Below, piece by piece: positions 47,647 to 57,408 of a DNA stretch of 64,000 nt; position 1 is the stretch's first letter; every line of letters begins with the position of its first letter. Made by a program: the position numbers and the translations under genes. The notes beneath the pieces are model-generated. The model saw nothing but the letters and a program-made list of their open reading frames with translations. It was not told where the DNA came from and ran no database searches. The DNA is from Favolaschia claudopus (lineage: Eukaryota; Basidiomycota; Agaricomycetes; Agaricales; Mycenaceae). The stretch covers positions 1,736,001 through 1,800,000 of the forward strand of contig JAWWNJ010000003.1 in the NCBI GenBank assembly GCA_037176885.1. Direction: 5' to 3'.

Positions 47647-48314
47647 CAGCTCCGGACAATCAAACTCGACAAATTTATCGACCTTTTCCCACGACCCCGA
47701 TATGTATCGGAATCGAAAGGAAACGAGTTCAGGAGCCTGCTGAATTTTTTTGGTGAGAATTCATCGAGCCGTTCCGGAGATATCCGCTATTCTTAGTGGA
47801 AGGTAGCCAAAATTTTGGCCGGCCCCCCAAATTACAAGGAAAAATCACAAAAATATTGATTTGAGCTCTTTACGACTGTCTGAGTCTGTTTCTGGACTCA
47901 GAATGAAAATTCAACGAGCCGTTATGTCGCAAAATAGGAGGGAACCTGTGGGAACATTGTGACATTTGTAACAACATGTCACAAATATGTCTCCTCCGGT
48001 CACCTTGGCATTGCCAATTGGGTTCCTCAAAGCAAAAAGGGCTGAGGGACAAGAGTAGTTGCATATAGTATCCTCTGGATGGTCAGCAACCATGAAGGTT
48101 GGGTCAACATTCGTCTGGAGGGGCCAGAAAGGTACACACAATTTCGTTCAGACCGCCCAAAAATTTGGCCAAACCCATTTTGTCGTGGGAAAATTCAGGA
48201 AAAATCGTTTTTAGACGTATTCTGGGGTGCTGAATCCGTTTCTGGACTCAGCTAAGCCCAGAAAATAGCGGTTCGACCGACAATAAAATTGTTGACTTTG
48301 ATTGTCCGGAGCTG
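47647..48314. mobile_element. 668-bp TA-flanked TIR element nested in the LTR element
   Basis: Ends CAGCTCCGGACAATCAAACT and, inverted, CAGCTCCGGACAATCAAAGT. TA at 47645-47646 and 48315-48316. Related in its CAG..CCGGACA..CAAAGTCGACAA layout to 22464-23145. No coding. Confidence 0.9.
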
Positions 48315-48680
48315 TATTTTCTCTTGATGCGTTTGCTAACGACGACTTGGAGTGGGACAACACGCCGCCCTCCATTGCCAATGTATCGGACGCGTGGTAT
48401 ACCGTTTCCTGATGATGGAATTTCTTTCCATCTCCCCCGTCTGCTAACGCGACCGAGGCAGAAACCCACGAGGCGAGGCTTCGTGACTGGAGGAGGAGGG
48501 TGATCAAGGCAGCACGACATGGTAGGAGAAAGGTTGAGAAGGAAGGAAGGCACGAGAGGACGAGGGAGCATGAGGTAGTTGGCAGAAGGCTTCAGGGACA
48601 CGCGAAACGACGAGTCTTCGGTATGTCATACAGTCTGCGTCAATTTATCTTAGCCCCCCAAGTGCGTATATCCAGAAGCC

Positions 48681-48720
48681 AGAGGCCTGCAGCTAGACGC
48701 TGAAGTATCAGCGCTTCCCT
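48681..48720 (+). repeat. Stem-loop copy 6 (decayed)
   Basis: GCT-A-GACGC[TGAA]GTATC-AGC; the stem has one mismatch and a wobble, and the outer arms AGG/CCCT are imperfect. Confidence 0.65.
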
Positions 48721-48948
48721 GACGTATTACACTTCTGAAACTCTGTCGCCAAATTCCTTCCAACCGGCGGAATCTCCAGCTTCTCATCCCGAGGGCCCAA
48801 TTTACAGTGCAGCACGCAGAGCCACGATCGAAAAGTAAACACAGAGCGTTAGCCCCCCCGGACGGTGTTTCGCGGACTAGCTCGTCACGCAGTACACTTC
48901 GGATAAAGGAAGATGTCAAGCATAGAAATATCAAGCTCCATGCATAGA

Positions 48949-48980
48949 ATCACCAGCAGCTGCGAAACAGCGCTCGGATC
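48949..48980 (+). repeat. Stem-loop copy 7 (short type)
   Basis: CCAGCAGCTGCGAAACAGCG: GCTG[CGAAA]CAGC stem followed by the family's GCGCT end. Confidence 0.6.
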
Positions 48981-49484
48981 CCCCAGCTATACACCCCGCC
49001 CGCTTCAAGTCCTCGTCCGCGCTCGTCGCCGAAGGTCGTGATTGAAGGAAAACGGAAGAGAGCTTGTGTGTGTCGACGAATGTAACAACGGAATGACGTC
49101 GGCGGAGGAATGTGAGAGAACGCGTGGGGGTGCCAAGGAAACCCAGAGTACGTCGCACAAATCCTCATTTTCAGGAGGGTGTGCTAACGAGGATCTAAAG
49201 TGAAGTTTGACGCGGCACCACCGCTTACGCGTTCCAGAGCCCCCATGCCAACGATCCTCGCGCCAGACCAGTACCAATGTCTTCGCGTTGGAAGGACCCA
49301 CAAGACCGCATGAGCGGTCGTTCGTCAGAAAGTACGACCATCAGAAGACCGGAACGCCACTCGGGGGTCAAGAGTATCGTTCGCGTAGAGAGCGCGAATA
49401 CGCTTCAAATGGCAATGAATCGTCGAGACAAATCTTAACGAGGCATAGCAAAACGTTGAGTGTGAACACAGTGCATATATGAGC

Positions 49485-49526
49485 TGAGGTATGCAGCTAG
49501 ACGACGAATCGTCAGCGCTTCCTCAT
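49485..49526 (+). repeat. Stem-loop copy 8
   Basis: GCT-A-GACGA[CGAA]TCGTC-AGC, GC/GC pair, and outer arms TGAGG/CCTCA. Confidence 0.85.
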
Positions 49527-50018
49527 AGAGCACGTTCGTATTCCACTGAGTTCCATTCGACCCCGAACTTGAAACAGGCTTGAGGTATGAACACCACCAG
49601 CAGCCATTTGAAGGCACTCGATGGTATTGGCGTTGACCACGACAGGACCTCTTGAAGAAATAGCTAAAGCCCTCAAGCCCATGACGCACGCCTTCGCGCG
49701 GTGTCAGTGAGTGCATGCTCCGCCGCCCAGAGTCCGGAAGCGGAGGGCGAAGACAACCGCGATAAAGACGAGTCGAGCTCGCGCTCCGACGGAACAGTAC
49801 GAAGGAGGCCAGGGAGTCGAGATCTTGTACTCAAGCGGCGTGTCGAACTCAGAGCTTGGCGGTAGTTCTTTCGTTCACCCCAGACACACCGTCGAAGACA
49901 GACAGCTGCGCCCCCACATTGGTGTATTCAGTGGGAGAGTGGGGTAGTAAATCTTGCGACGAATCGAAGGCTGGTATGTCGTCTTGAGGCGATAGACTTC
50001 GAGTGATTGGTGTGCGTC

Positions 50019-50067
50019 AAGCGAGGCATGCAGCTATAGACGGCGAACCGTCAGCGCTTCCCCGCTT
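50019..50067 (+). repeat. Stem-loop copy 9
   Basis: GCTATA-GACGG[CGAA]CCGTC-AGC with outer arms AAGCG/CGCTT and GG/CC. Confidence 0.8.
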
Positions 50068-50250
50068 CCGCACGTTTGTACTTCCAACGAGATCCATTCC
50101 GCAGACTAACCACGACGACTGGAACATGAACGGAATACTCGAGCTCACTATATTCTTGTCCGCCCAAAAATCCTTCAAGCGAAGCCTTCCAACCGCGCTC
50201 TGGACCCCTTGAATCTCCAGCCCCCCAACCCTGTATCTCCAGGTGCACCA

Positions 50251-50283
50251 GACACCAGCAGCCGCTAAGCAGCGCTCGGTGTC
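50251..50283 (+). repeat. Stem-loop copy 10 (short type)
   Basis: GACACC...GGTGTC outer arms enclose AGCAGCCGCTAAGCAGCGCT. Confidence 0.75.
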
Positions 50284-50483
50284 TTCGGCTGATACGGTCG
50301 CACTTTGAAAACTCTTGAAGCGCGAGGTGGAATAGAGGAGAGGGCCGGCCCCCCGTTATCGCAATCTTCCAAAGGAACACGGCCGGAGATGGTAGCCAGT
50401 CGCGCGCAGCGCGAAGAATCTTCATCCACCAGGTAAAAGGTCTTGAATGTTTCAGGAGGTTGGCGAAACACTTCAAGGAGGAG

Positions 50484-50520
50484 ACCACCAGCAGCTGAGC
50501 CTAAAGCAGCGCTTGGTGGT
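50484..50520 (+). repeat. Stem-loop copy 11 (short type)
   Basis: ACCACCA...TGGTGGT outer arms enclose GCAGCTGAGCCTAAAGCAGC followed by GCT. Confidence 0.75.
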
Positions 50521-50835
50521 CATCGCCAGCGTCGGAGGTGGTGGAGGAAGAGAGTGTCGCCACGTCACAGCGTGGGACCGTCGGCATCGTGCTACGTCAC
50601 GCCCGTCGATGTAGCTGGCGGCGCTCGCGCACGCCTCAAACGAGCCAGAAAATCCGCGCGGCTCGCGCGGAATGGTACCTAGCCCGTAGATATATATGAG
50701 CTGGAAGATGGATGTTACTCCAATAAAATCAATGCGCCAGCACATCACTATAGGCGGCCCCGCGCCCCCCAATCCTTCCAGCCCACTTCCAGCGTCCAGC
50801 TCCAAACGAGACCACAAGACATACATACCTAGGAA

Positions 50836-50886
50836 GCTTCACTCGTTAGCAGCTACGCGAGCCTAGACGGCTCGCAGCGCTGAGTG
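50836..50886 (+). repeat. Stem-loop copy 12
   Basis: TTCACTC...GAGTGAA outer arms; inner CGAGCC[TAGA]CGGCTCG stem; the AGCAGC...AGCGCT frame is preserved. It lies 50 bp before the 3' LTR. Confidence 0.75.
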
Positions 50887-50935
50887 AAACTCCAAATTCC
50901 TTCCCTATCCCGGAAGCCCTCGCGGTGGGCTCCAT

Positions 50936-51293
50936 TGTGATGCGAGTCGGAATCCGTAGCTTCTTGGGAGCTAGGGAAGAAGAGTAAGCAAGCGCGCTAG
51001 GCGCTGACGGTCGTTAGTCGTGTCTCGTCAGCCGTTGTAACCCATCGACTAGGGGTCGTGTGATCCTGGACAGGAGCCCCCGCAGCACCGGGGCCATGGA
51101 GCAGTTATACGCATGCTCAGGCTAGCAACGGGTCCTGGATTGTAGTCTTCGGCGGTAGCGCCGCCGCTCGTTGAGATCCCTCTTAACCGTACATCGTAGT
51201 GTCAGTTAAGCAAGATTAGATTATGTAATATATACATGCGGAATATAAGGTAGCAAGCGTGTAAGTAAGTAAATATTATATAGACCCGTCACA
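50936..51293 (+). repeat. 3' LTR (358 bp)
   Basis: Identical by eye to the 5' LTR; followed by the CAAAT duplication. Confidence 0.95.
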
Positions 51294-51339
51294 CAAATGA
51301 GGCAATTTCACGTGACTATTTGTATCACATGTTTTCCAA

Positions 51340-52930
51340 TTTTTTTTTTTTTATCAGCATTTCTATACCGCAACAAGTAAACCAACTACTAAGACGCGGT
51401 GCCCGGAGGGCGATAAATAAGTAAGAAGTAATTCTAGTGAGGATTCGACCGTGGTTGGTAGAGTATAGTCTTGGAGTAGGTGGGTGAGCGCTTCCATCGA
51501 CGGTGAGAACGATAACTCGACATAGGAACCATAGGTGAAGAAAAAATGGGGCATAAGTGGCAGTCAGCCATTACCTCGGGGGGCGCCGTCCGCTTGGAGC
51601 CCGAGCTTTGTACGGGGTGGCCCGACAATGTGATCCATAGAGAAAGATGCCGTCACGTAAGAAGCGACGCGCATCCTCCTCCTCGATGAAGTCCACGCGG
51701 ACAGACACTTCCGACTGGGGGCTACTATCCCGCTTGTGAAGGAAACGGACATTACCAATTCGATACTGTGCACCTGGAAGTTGGTTGCGTTTCGCCAGCT
51801 CGCGCACAAAGTCGCGAGAGTGCGGAAGCCCTCCCTCCTCCAAGATTGGCACTCGGTGGAAAACCACCTTGTGCCATGGGTCTGCGGGGTAGATGGGTGG
51901 CTCAGCATCGGGGGCGCATCCCAGAAGTGGAGCAATGGTCCTCCATAGCAGCGAGCGGTGAGCTGCGAGCGCCTGGGCTGAGCAAGCTGGCGCAGTTCCG
52001 TGGAGAACGAGGTTGCCACTCTGGGACATGGAGGTGGCGCTAACCGCTAGCCGACCATCTAAGACGCTGTTGATGGCCCTGCATAGTGGATCGGGGTGTG
52101 GTTTCTTCGTGGGGTGGGCGTTGGACAGGTCAATGATCAACCGCGTGGATGGAATCGTCGGTTTGGGCGACCCCATTGGGCTCCGTTTAGGAGCGGGACG
52201 TGAGGGGCGCTTCGGCTGGGAGGTATGTGGGTGCACAGGTTTTGCCTTGACGGCCTCTGCAAATGTGGTGGGGCTGGGTGGGCTTACAGGAGCCATGCTG
52301 GGTTCCGGGTCGGGTTCGGGAGTGACGAGGCGCTTGTAGTTTGATGTCCAAGGTTCAAGAGTTTCAGTGATCTCGATAAGCAAGGGGATGAGGGCTGCAA
52401 GGTTGTCCTCCGTGCCTTGGGGAATCTCCACAGGGTTATCTATGTAATGGTCTTGTATGCATTGTTGGAATTCACGGCGTGTCTCCAGAAAAGCCGTTGC
52501 TTCCTTTCTGAGCTTGGTGGACAGGTAGTCGATCGTTGTGTGGGACTGAGGGACGGTGGCCTGCGGGGGCGCTGAGTTTGGGGCGTGGTCATGGCGGGGG
52601 GTGGGGGTGACTGGTTGGTTGGTCGTGGTGCCGCTGGAGACGGTGGCGGGTGATGCGTCAGGACCATCAGCTCGGCCTTTCTTGATTACGCGGGACGAAT
52701 GTGGGGACTTGGTAATGGAATCGTTTCGAGACTTCTGTAGAGGACGGGGAGGGGAGTCCGGTGGCCTTGGGCGCCGAAGGCCCGTAGCTGGGGGGCGGGG
52801 AAGGGTACGCTCGCCTTGCATCCCAGCAAAATTTTGGCCGTGGGAAGAATCGTGACGGTGATGGTTCCGGACAAGAGAGACCTGACATGTTTTCCAAGGT
52901 TTGCACATTTTCGACGTGAATGTGGTCAAG
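51340..52930 (-). pseudogene. LINE ORF1 with 3' poly(A), internally deleted
   Basis: Minus-strand LINE remnant. ORF1 is open from about 52930 to the stop near 51571: a Pro-rich disordered N-terminus, a helical segment (LRKEATAFLETRREFQQCIQ), and an RRM-like end with WHKVVFHRVPILEEGG and IGNVRFLHKRDSS, similar in layout to the ORF1 at 20747-22267. It ends before the zinc knuckles. About 220 bp of other sequence follow, then a 13-T run (51340-51352), the poly(A) tail of a minus-strand LINE. ORF2 is missing, so the copy has a large internal deletion. The 5' end is displaced by the solo LTR at 52931-53306. Confidence 0.75.
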
Positions 52931-53306
52931 TGTGAGGCGAGTCGGTAAATATGGCTTCTTGGGAGCCTAGGGACGAGTATTGAAGAGATAGCAGTCGCGG
53001 ACGACCCGCGCCCGCTTGTTGTGAGTAGATGTGGCCGTGGTAACCCATCGGCCGTAGGGACTGTATGACCCTCAGTCGGGCTCCTATAACCCAGGAGGTG
53101 CGGGGAGTAGTTATACGCATGCTCAGGCATGCAGGGGGTCTAACCGTGGTGACCGGCAATTGGCAGGGATCAAATGTCCGTTGAGGATCCCTCTTAACCG
53201 TAGGACATGGAAGTCAGAGTTAAGCAAGATAATATTATGTAATATTGACAGGCGGAATGTAAAGGTACCAGCCGTGTAAGTAAAGTAATTATATAGACAC
53301 ATCACA
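52931..53306 (+). mobile_element. Solo LTR (376 bp) of the 41-51 kb element family
   Basis: Begins TGTGAGGCGAG, ends CACATCACA, with a perfect 5-bp duplication TCAAG (52926-52930 and 53307-53311). It shares GTTATACGCATGCTCAGGC and GAGGATCCCTCTTAACCGTA-like blocks with the 358-bp LTRs but is clearly diverged. Confidence 0.92.
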
Positions 53307-53311
53307 TCAAG

Positions 53312-53705
53312 AAAGGTTGATTTGGTAAAAGATTCATGAACTACAAACAAAAACTAAACAAGATGTACATGTAATGTAGATGGGAGGAGGGTGGGAGAAC
53401 TCAAAAACGAGAGCACGGGCGAAGGAACGCGCCCGGTGGTGGTGGTCGAGAAAAAAGAAGTGATGAGTCACACTGATGACTCGCTCGTACATTCCTCCGA
53501 GTGTAAACACTCACTAGGAATGCTGCGAGCTCGTGGGTGAGGGAGGGGAAACAGATGGTATATTTATGATTGCGGTGAGGGGGCTGTGACCCTCGCAGCA
53601 AGCGCTCTCGGGCCAAAACCCAGAAAACAAGGCAGCCCCGAGGGAAGAGGGGTTGCCGGAACAGCGAGGAGAGCGAGCTGAGGCCAAGAGAGCAAGAGGG
53701 TGTGG
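53312..53705. other. Flank of the DIRS-like element
   Basis: Probably the LINE 5' end and the 3' end of the DIRS element. I did not find the inverted or split repeats expected for DIRS ends. Confidence 0.4.
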
Positions 53706-54920
53706 CTAGAGGGCATCGTCGCCACGCCAAATACACTCCGAGGTGACAATCATGGAGGTGGGCTGAATGAGCGGGGGGTCTGAGAGAAGACGTTTGCTCA
53801 ACGCCACAATAACATTCGGAGGCGTGTCAATATAGAGTTTGAAGCAGTCCGAAGTCCAACGGTTTAGGCGCTGAATATCGAGGTCGGAGAGACCGATGAG
53901 GCGAGCCCAAGTGGCAGCACCACGACGAAAGCTATGGCCTGAGTAGCCCGATGACGAAATGCCAACATGAGTGAGGCAAGCCTTCAAACAGTCAATGAAG
54001 AGTTTCCGGGAGAAAGCTCCATAGCCTGAATTATCGCGAGTACGGCGGCCGACAAATAAAGGGTCATCAGGCTTGCCTGGTTTATCGAGGTGGGCACGGA
54101 GGAGGGTGTAGGCACGGGTGGACAAGCCAGTCTTCGCTATCGTAATGCGCACCCCAGAGCGGAAGGGGTCGGTTTTGGACGCCGAAAGGTCAACAGTGAG
54201 GTACTCGTCGTTCTGGATCCTGACGTCACGGCGCTTGAGGTTGAAGGCGCCCTCAAAAGAGTCGTAGGTAATCTCGCCACAGCGAAGAAAACCCGCGAAG
54301 GCCAGGGCATAGGCAACTCGGAGTGTCTCGGCTAGCTCACGAGAAATGCCCCGGGGAAGGGAGATTGGGTTGGAGAGGGAGGCAATGATTTGAGCGTGGA
54401 CGGGCTGCGTGATAGGAAGTCGCTCCTTGCGCTCCGCGTCCCCGTAGACCCGGCGAATACCACGAATTACACGCTCTAGAACGCGTGATTCAAAGGGGGT
54501 GGAGTCATACCCTAGGTCGGTATGGAAGGCCACCAACATAGCGCTTGATTGTTTTTGCACTACACCCCGGGGGAAGAGATGCTGCCCATTCGAGAAGACG
54601 GGGCTCCGAGGCGGGGTAAGGAGAGGCGCCGTTCGCACCATAGGTACGCATGCAGAATGACTCAAAGGAGTTGCACGCTGTCTGATTGACGCCCCGGGTG
54701 GATGCAGCGAGGCCGTGCCCGAGGAAGTAGGCGACAAGTGGAGGCTGGTCGACCCGAGCAGGCCATCCGGGGGGAGGTGGGGGAAGGGAGTGTGCTGGGA
54801 GGCGAAGAATTGAGGAAGCAAAGGTCGAAGGCGGAGCATGTCAAAACGAGAGAGTGTGTCAGCAATGTAGTTCTGCTCGGAAGAAACCTTTAACCCATAC
54901 GCAAGAAATGGAGAAGCCAA
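53706..54920 (-). pseudogene. DIRS-type tyrosine recombinase
   Basis: Recombinase of a DIRS-like retroelement that would integrate circular cDNA without target duplication. The 404-codon frame opens with the tail of RNase H (SSEQNYIADTLSRFD). It then enters a phage-integrase-like domain: ALAFAGFLRCGEIT with the first Arg, LTVDLSASKTDPFRSG with the Lys, GHSFRRGAATWARLIG with HxxR, and LNRWTSDCFKLYID with the W and the nucleophilic Tyr. All five catalytic positions are present. It follows RT and RNase H on the same strand, the DIRS gene order. The domain is intact here, but the element is frameshifted upstream. Confidence 0.88.
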
Positions 54921-55560
54921 AAGAGAGAGCTAGAAGAAAAATCTCCCTTAACAGTGCTTGCGAGGGACCTCCCGAAGCGAACCGCCATTCAAGCCAGACA
55001 CGCCGCCCGTGTTATCAACCCGAAGCAAGACCTGGGACCCGGCCCAGGACGGAGATGCCCAAATACGAAGAGCGTGGAGCACGGCCCACAACTCCTTGAA
55101 GAGAATAGACTTTCCCCGGTGCCGCCTGGGTACTCGTGTAGCAAAAAAGTCGACAGGAGCCTCCCGAGGCCCGAGGTGACCGCCAACTCCTTTCGAGGAG
55201 GACCCACTGGCGTCAGTAAAGATAACCACTCCCGGGCGGTAAGGATGTAATGACTGGATACCGTTCCAAGTCGGAAGAAAACGAGCCCACCATTCCAAAT
55301 CACGGCGTGCACCTCTCGGGATGCGGCGCCGGCCGAATGGAGGGAAATGGCACAGAGCGTCATACACCCGACGGATGAAAGCACGACCTGCAGGCAGGAC
55401 TTTCGTCGCAAACTGCAGAAGGCCAGCAACGGACTGGAGCTCTGTAGGGGTAGCCGAAGCTCCAGATAGGAGGGAGTGCAGAGTAGCCACAGTCCGCTGC
55501 AGCTTGTCTGTGGGGAGAGCGACAGTAAAAGCAATGGTGTCAATCTCAATCCCCAGAATA
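54921..55560 (-). pseudogene. DIRS RNase H domain, frameshifted
   Basis: The segment before it reads VILGIEIDTIAFTVALPTDK, joining RT to RNase H. Then TPTELQSVAGLLQFATKVLP, VVIFTDASGSSSKGVGGHLG (catalytic Asp), ILFKELWAVLHALRIW (Glu) and LLRVDNTGGVSGLNGG (Asp) mark RNase H of the DIRS type. At 54948 the frame stops; the continuation (SQALLREIFLLALSFGF) is in another frame and the tail is in a third, so at least two indels separate it from the recombinase. Confidence 0.85.
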
Positions 55561-56451
55561 ACACCCGAGTAGATGCTTCCCTACCTTCCCCACCGGATGC
55601 GTGGTGAAACCGGTTGCGTCACAGACTGCACGAAAGATCGCACGGTCGTGCTCTGCAAGGTCGTATTCGCCGGCTGCCCGAGCACCGAAGAAGTCGTCGA
55701 GGAAGTGGTCAAGAGGTGCGCCTAAGCGCTCTGAGATCCAGTGCAAAGCCTCTGCAAACAAGTTGAAAGTGAAGGGGGATGAACGAGACCCAAACGGTAG
55801 GCGCAGGTCAATGTAACCGACACCGTCGAAATAGAAGCCGTACAACAGAGCGTCATCCGGGCATACGACGATGTGGCGGAATGCACGTCGGAGGTCGATC
55901 TTCCAGAGGAGAGCACCAGGACCAAGCTGGCGAAGACGATCAAAAAAAGTGTCAAGGGAGGTGTAGGAGAGTGTTACTGCCTCCGAAGAGATGCTGTCGT
56001 TAATCGAGGAGCCACGAGGATAGGAGAGGTGGTGGACGGTGCGCCACCCACCATCTGCTTTGGGGACAGTGGCCACCGGTGAGTAAACGACCCGGCGCTG
56101 CTCATGAATAGGAAGGGAGTCGACACGGCGAAGCTCACCGGAAGAAAGATTTGCTAGAATATCTGCAGCGGTTACAGTGTGCTCGGACGGCGTAGCAGGC
56201 AGATTTCTAGAAAATGCACGACCCACTCGGGGACCAGTATATCCAATTGACGCACCGTAGGTACAGATATTAGATAGATGTTGTACGAAGGAGGGGTCGG
56301 GATAATCCCGAAGTAAGTAAGAGAGCATAGTGGGATTAAGGGAACTAGTAACCCGAGGACCGGAGCTGGGTGCGACAGGAAAGGAGATATGAGTATTAGG
56401 GCGGGCAGGAGGGGGAGGTATGAGATGAGCGGAGAGCTGGGCAGTATTCAA
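55546..56451 (-). pseudogene. DIRS reverse transcriptase
   Basis: Reverse transcriptase with the DIRS-like pattern: VYSPVATVPKADGGWRTVHH, LLWKIDLRRAFRHIVVCPDD (first Asp), YIDLRLPFGSRSSPFTFNLF, and FLDDFFGARA in place of the YxDD box. The 301-codon frame ends near 55546 in a frameshift, since the RT-RNase H linker continues in a neighbouring frame. The native start is unclear; a Gag frame would be expected upstream on the minus strand. Confidence 0.88.
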
Positions 56452-57362
56452 GATGGGGGACAGGGAGGACAGGGTGCGCTCCTCGAGATCCCATGCTTCT
56501 GCATTTTTGCCAGCATCACTGGTCTCACCAACTGCAGCGGAGCAATTTGGCTCTTGGCTGTGTCAGCCAGCGCTTGCTGGGAAGCGTCTCGACGTCCAGG
56601 TCGACGTCTCCGTTGTCCCAGCACATTGGGCTCAGAAATGGCCCAAGAAATTGGCTTCTTCGCACGGGGAGACTGGATACGTCGTGATGAAGCAGTCATT
56701 CGACCCCAAAAGAAAAAAAAGCGCTGGCAAAGATGGGGTTCATGGCTTCCAATCTCCATTGCCCTGTCGAGAATCTGAAGCCCATGCGCACTCCCACATA
56801 TCCACGCGGGGAGGGAGAGCATCTCAGAGCGCGCTGTGCGTGTAGTAATTGAGCTCCCAGCTCCCGCTGCAGCCGGCGTACAAACCCTCGCAACCCCTGC
56901 CAAGAAGATTGACGAGGGTAAAGGGAGAGCCCACACCGCGCAGGTCTCACGGGCAGCCCGAAACAAACACGCCACCGAAACTCCAGAAGCGGCCCTGACC
57001 TGGGACACACTTCCCAAGACCTGCCCCAGTGTGATGTGCTCCGACGCGCTCCCTCGTGAACCCGTCGCAAAAATTCTATCCCTATTCGAGAAGTGCCGTG
57101 CGCAACAAAAGCTCGGGGAGAAAGGCGTGCGCATCATCGAGCTAAAAATATGTACCGCCATAACTACGGAGCGTCGCAAGGGAGCGGTATTCGCGTCCAG
57201 GATTCGATCCGCAGGATTTGGCGCGTCGTCTGGTGCAGGACGAGTTGTGCAACTCGTATGTTCGGATGATCCTCGAACCACACTACTTGGCATCGCAGCC
57301 AATCTGGGAGGAGTTTCTCCTGGCGATAAATTATAAGCTCGTTGCCTTCGAGGGTTCACAAA
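56452..57362 (+). pseudogene. Frameshifted coding-like region of unknown identity
   Basis: Both strands carry long frames. On the plus strand a disordered lysine-rich frame (56836-57168, with ALPREPVAKILSLFEKCRAQ) is followed in another frame by a convincing C-terminus, RYSRPGFDPQDLARRLVQDE through EEFLLAINYKLVAFEGSQNK, stopping at 57362. On the minus strand a 317-codon frame (57401-56448) ends exactly at the RT start and could be the DIRS Gag. The plus-strand end looks more protein-like; the assignment is unresolved. Confidence 0.35.
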
Positions 57363-57408
57363 ATAAGAGATAATTCCCTGCCCTGTTGGAGCATCGGTCA
57401 TGCGGCTA

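Larger units (their letters stand above)
41357..51293 (+). mobile_element. Non-autonomous LTR retrotransposon, 9.9 kb (LARD-like)
   Basis: Two 358-bp LTRs (41357-41714 and 50936-51293), identical by eye, begin TGTGATGCGAG and end CCCGTCACA. A perfect 5-bp duplication CAAAT flanks the whole (41352-41356 and 51294-51298). The 9.2-kb interior shows no Gag, protease, RT, RNase H or integrase motif on either strand. Instead it holds degenerate modules: runs of six C (GCCCCCCA), a CATGCCG...AGTGCGTCATCGA module, and about twelve covarying stem-loops. I see no obvious primer-binding site after the 5' LTR (GTGCCCCCCTACACGG) and no polypurine tract before the 3' LTR. A TA element (47647-48314) is nested in it. 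Movement would depend on proteins from a related element; a diverged solo LTR of the family is at 52931. Confidence 0.95.

Noticed and set aside
41829..50826. Dozens of 60-190 codon frames inside the LTR element
   Set aside because: No homology-like motifs, no consistent strand, and they overlap structured repeats; I treat the interior as non-coding.
43437..50886. CRISPR-like array
   Set aside because: The hairpins are irregularly spaced with no uniform spacers, and the organism is eukaryotic.
53401..53749. Minus-strand frames downstream of the recombinase
   Set aside because: Low-complexity GC-rich frames without a recognisable domain.
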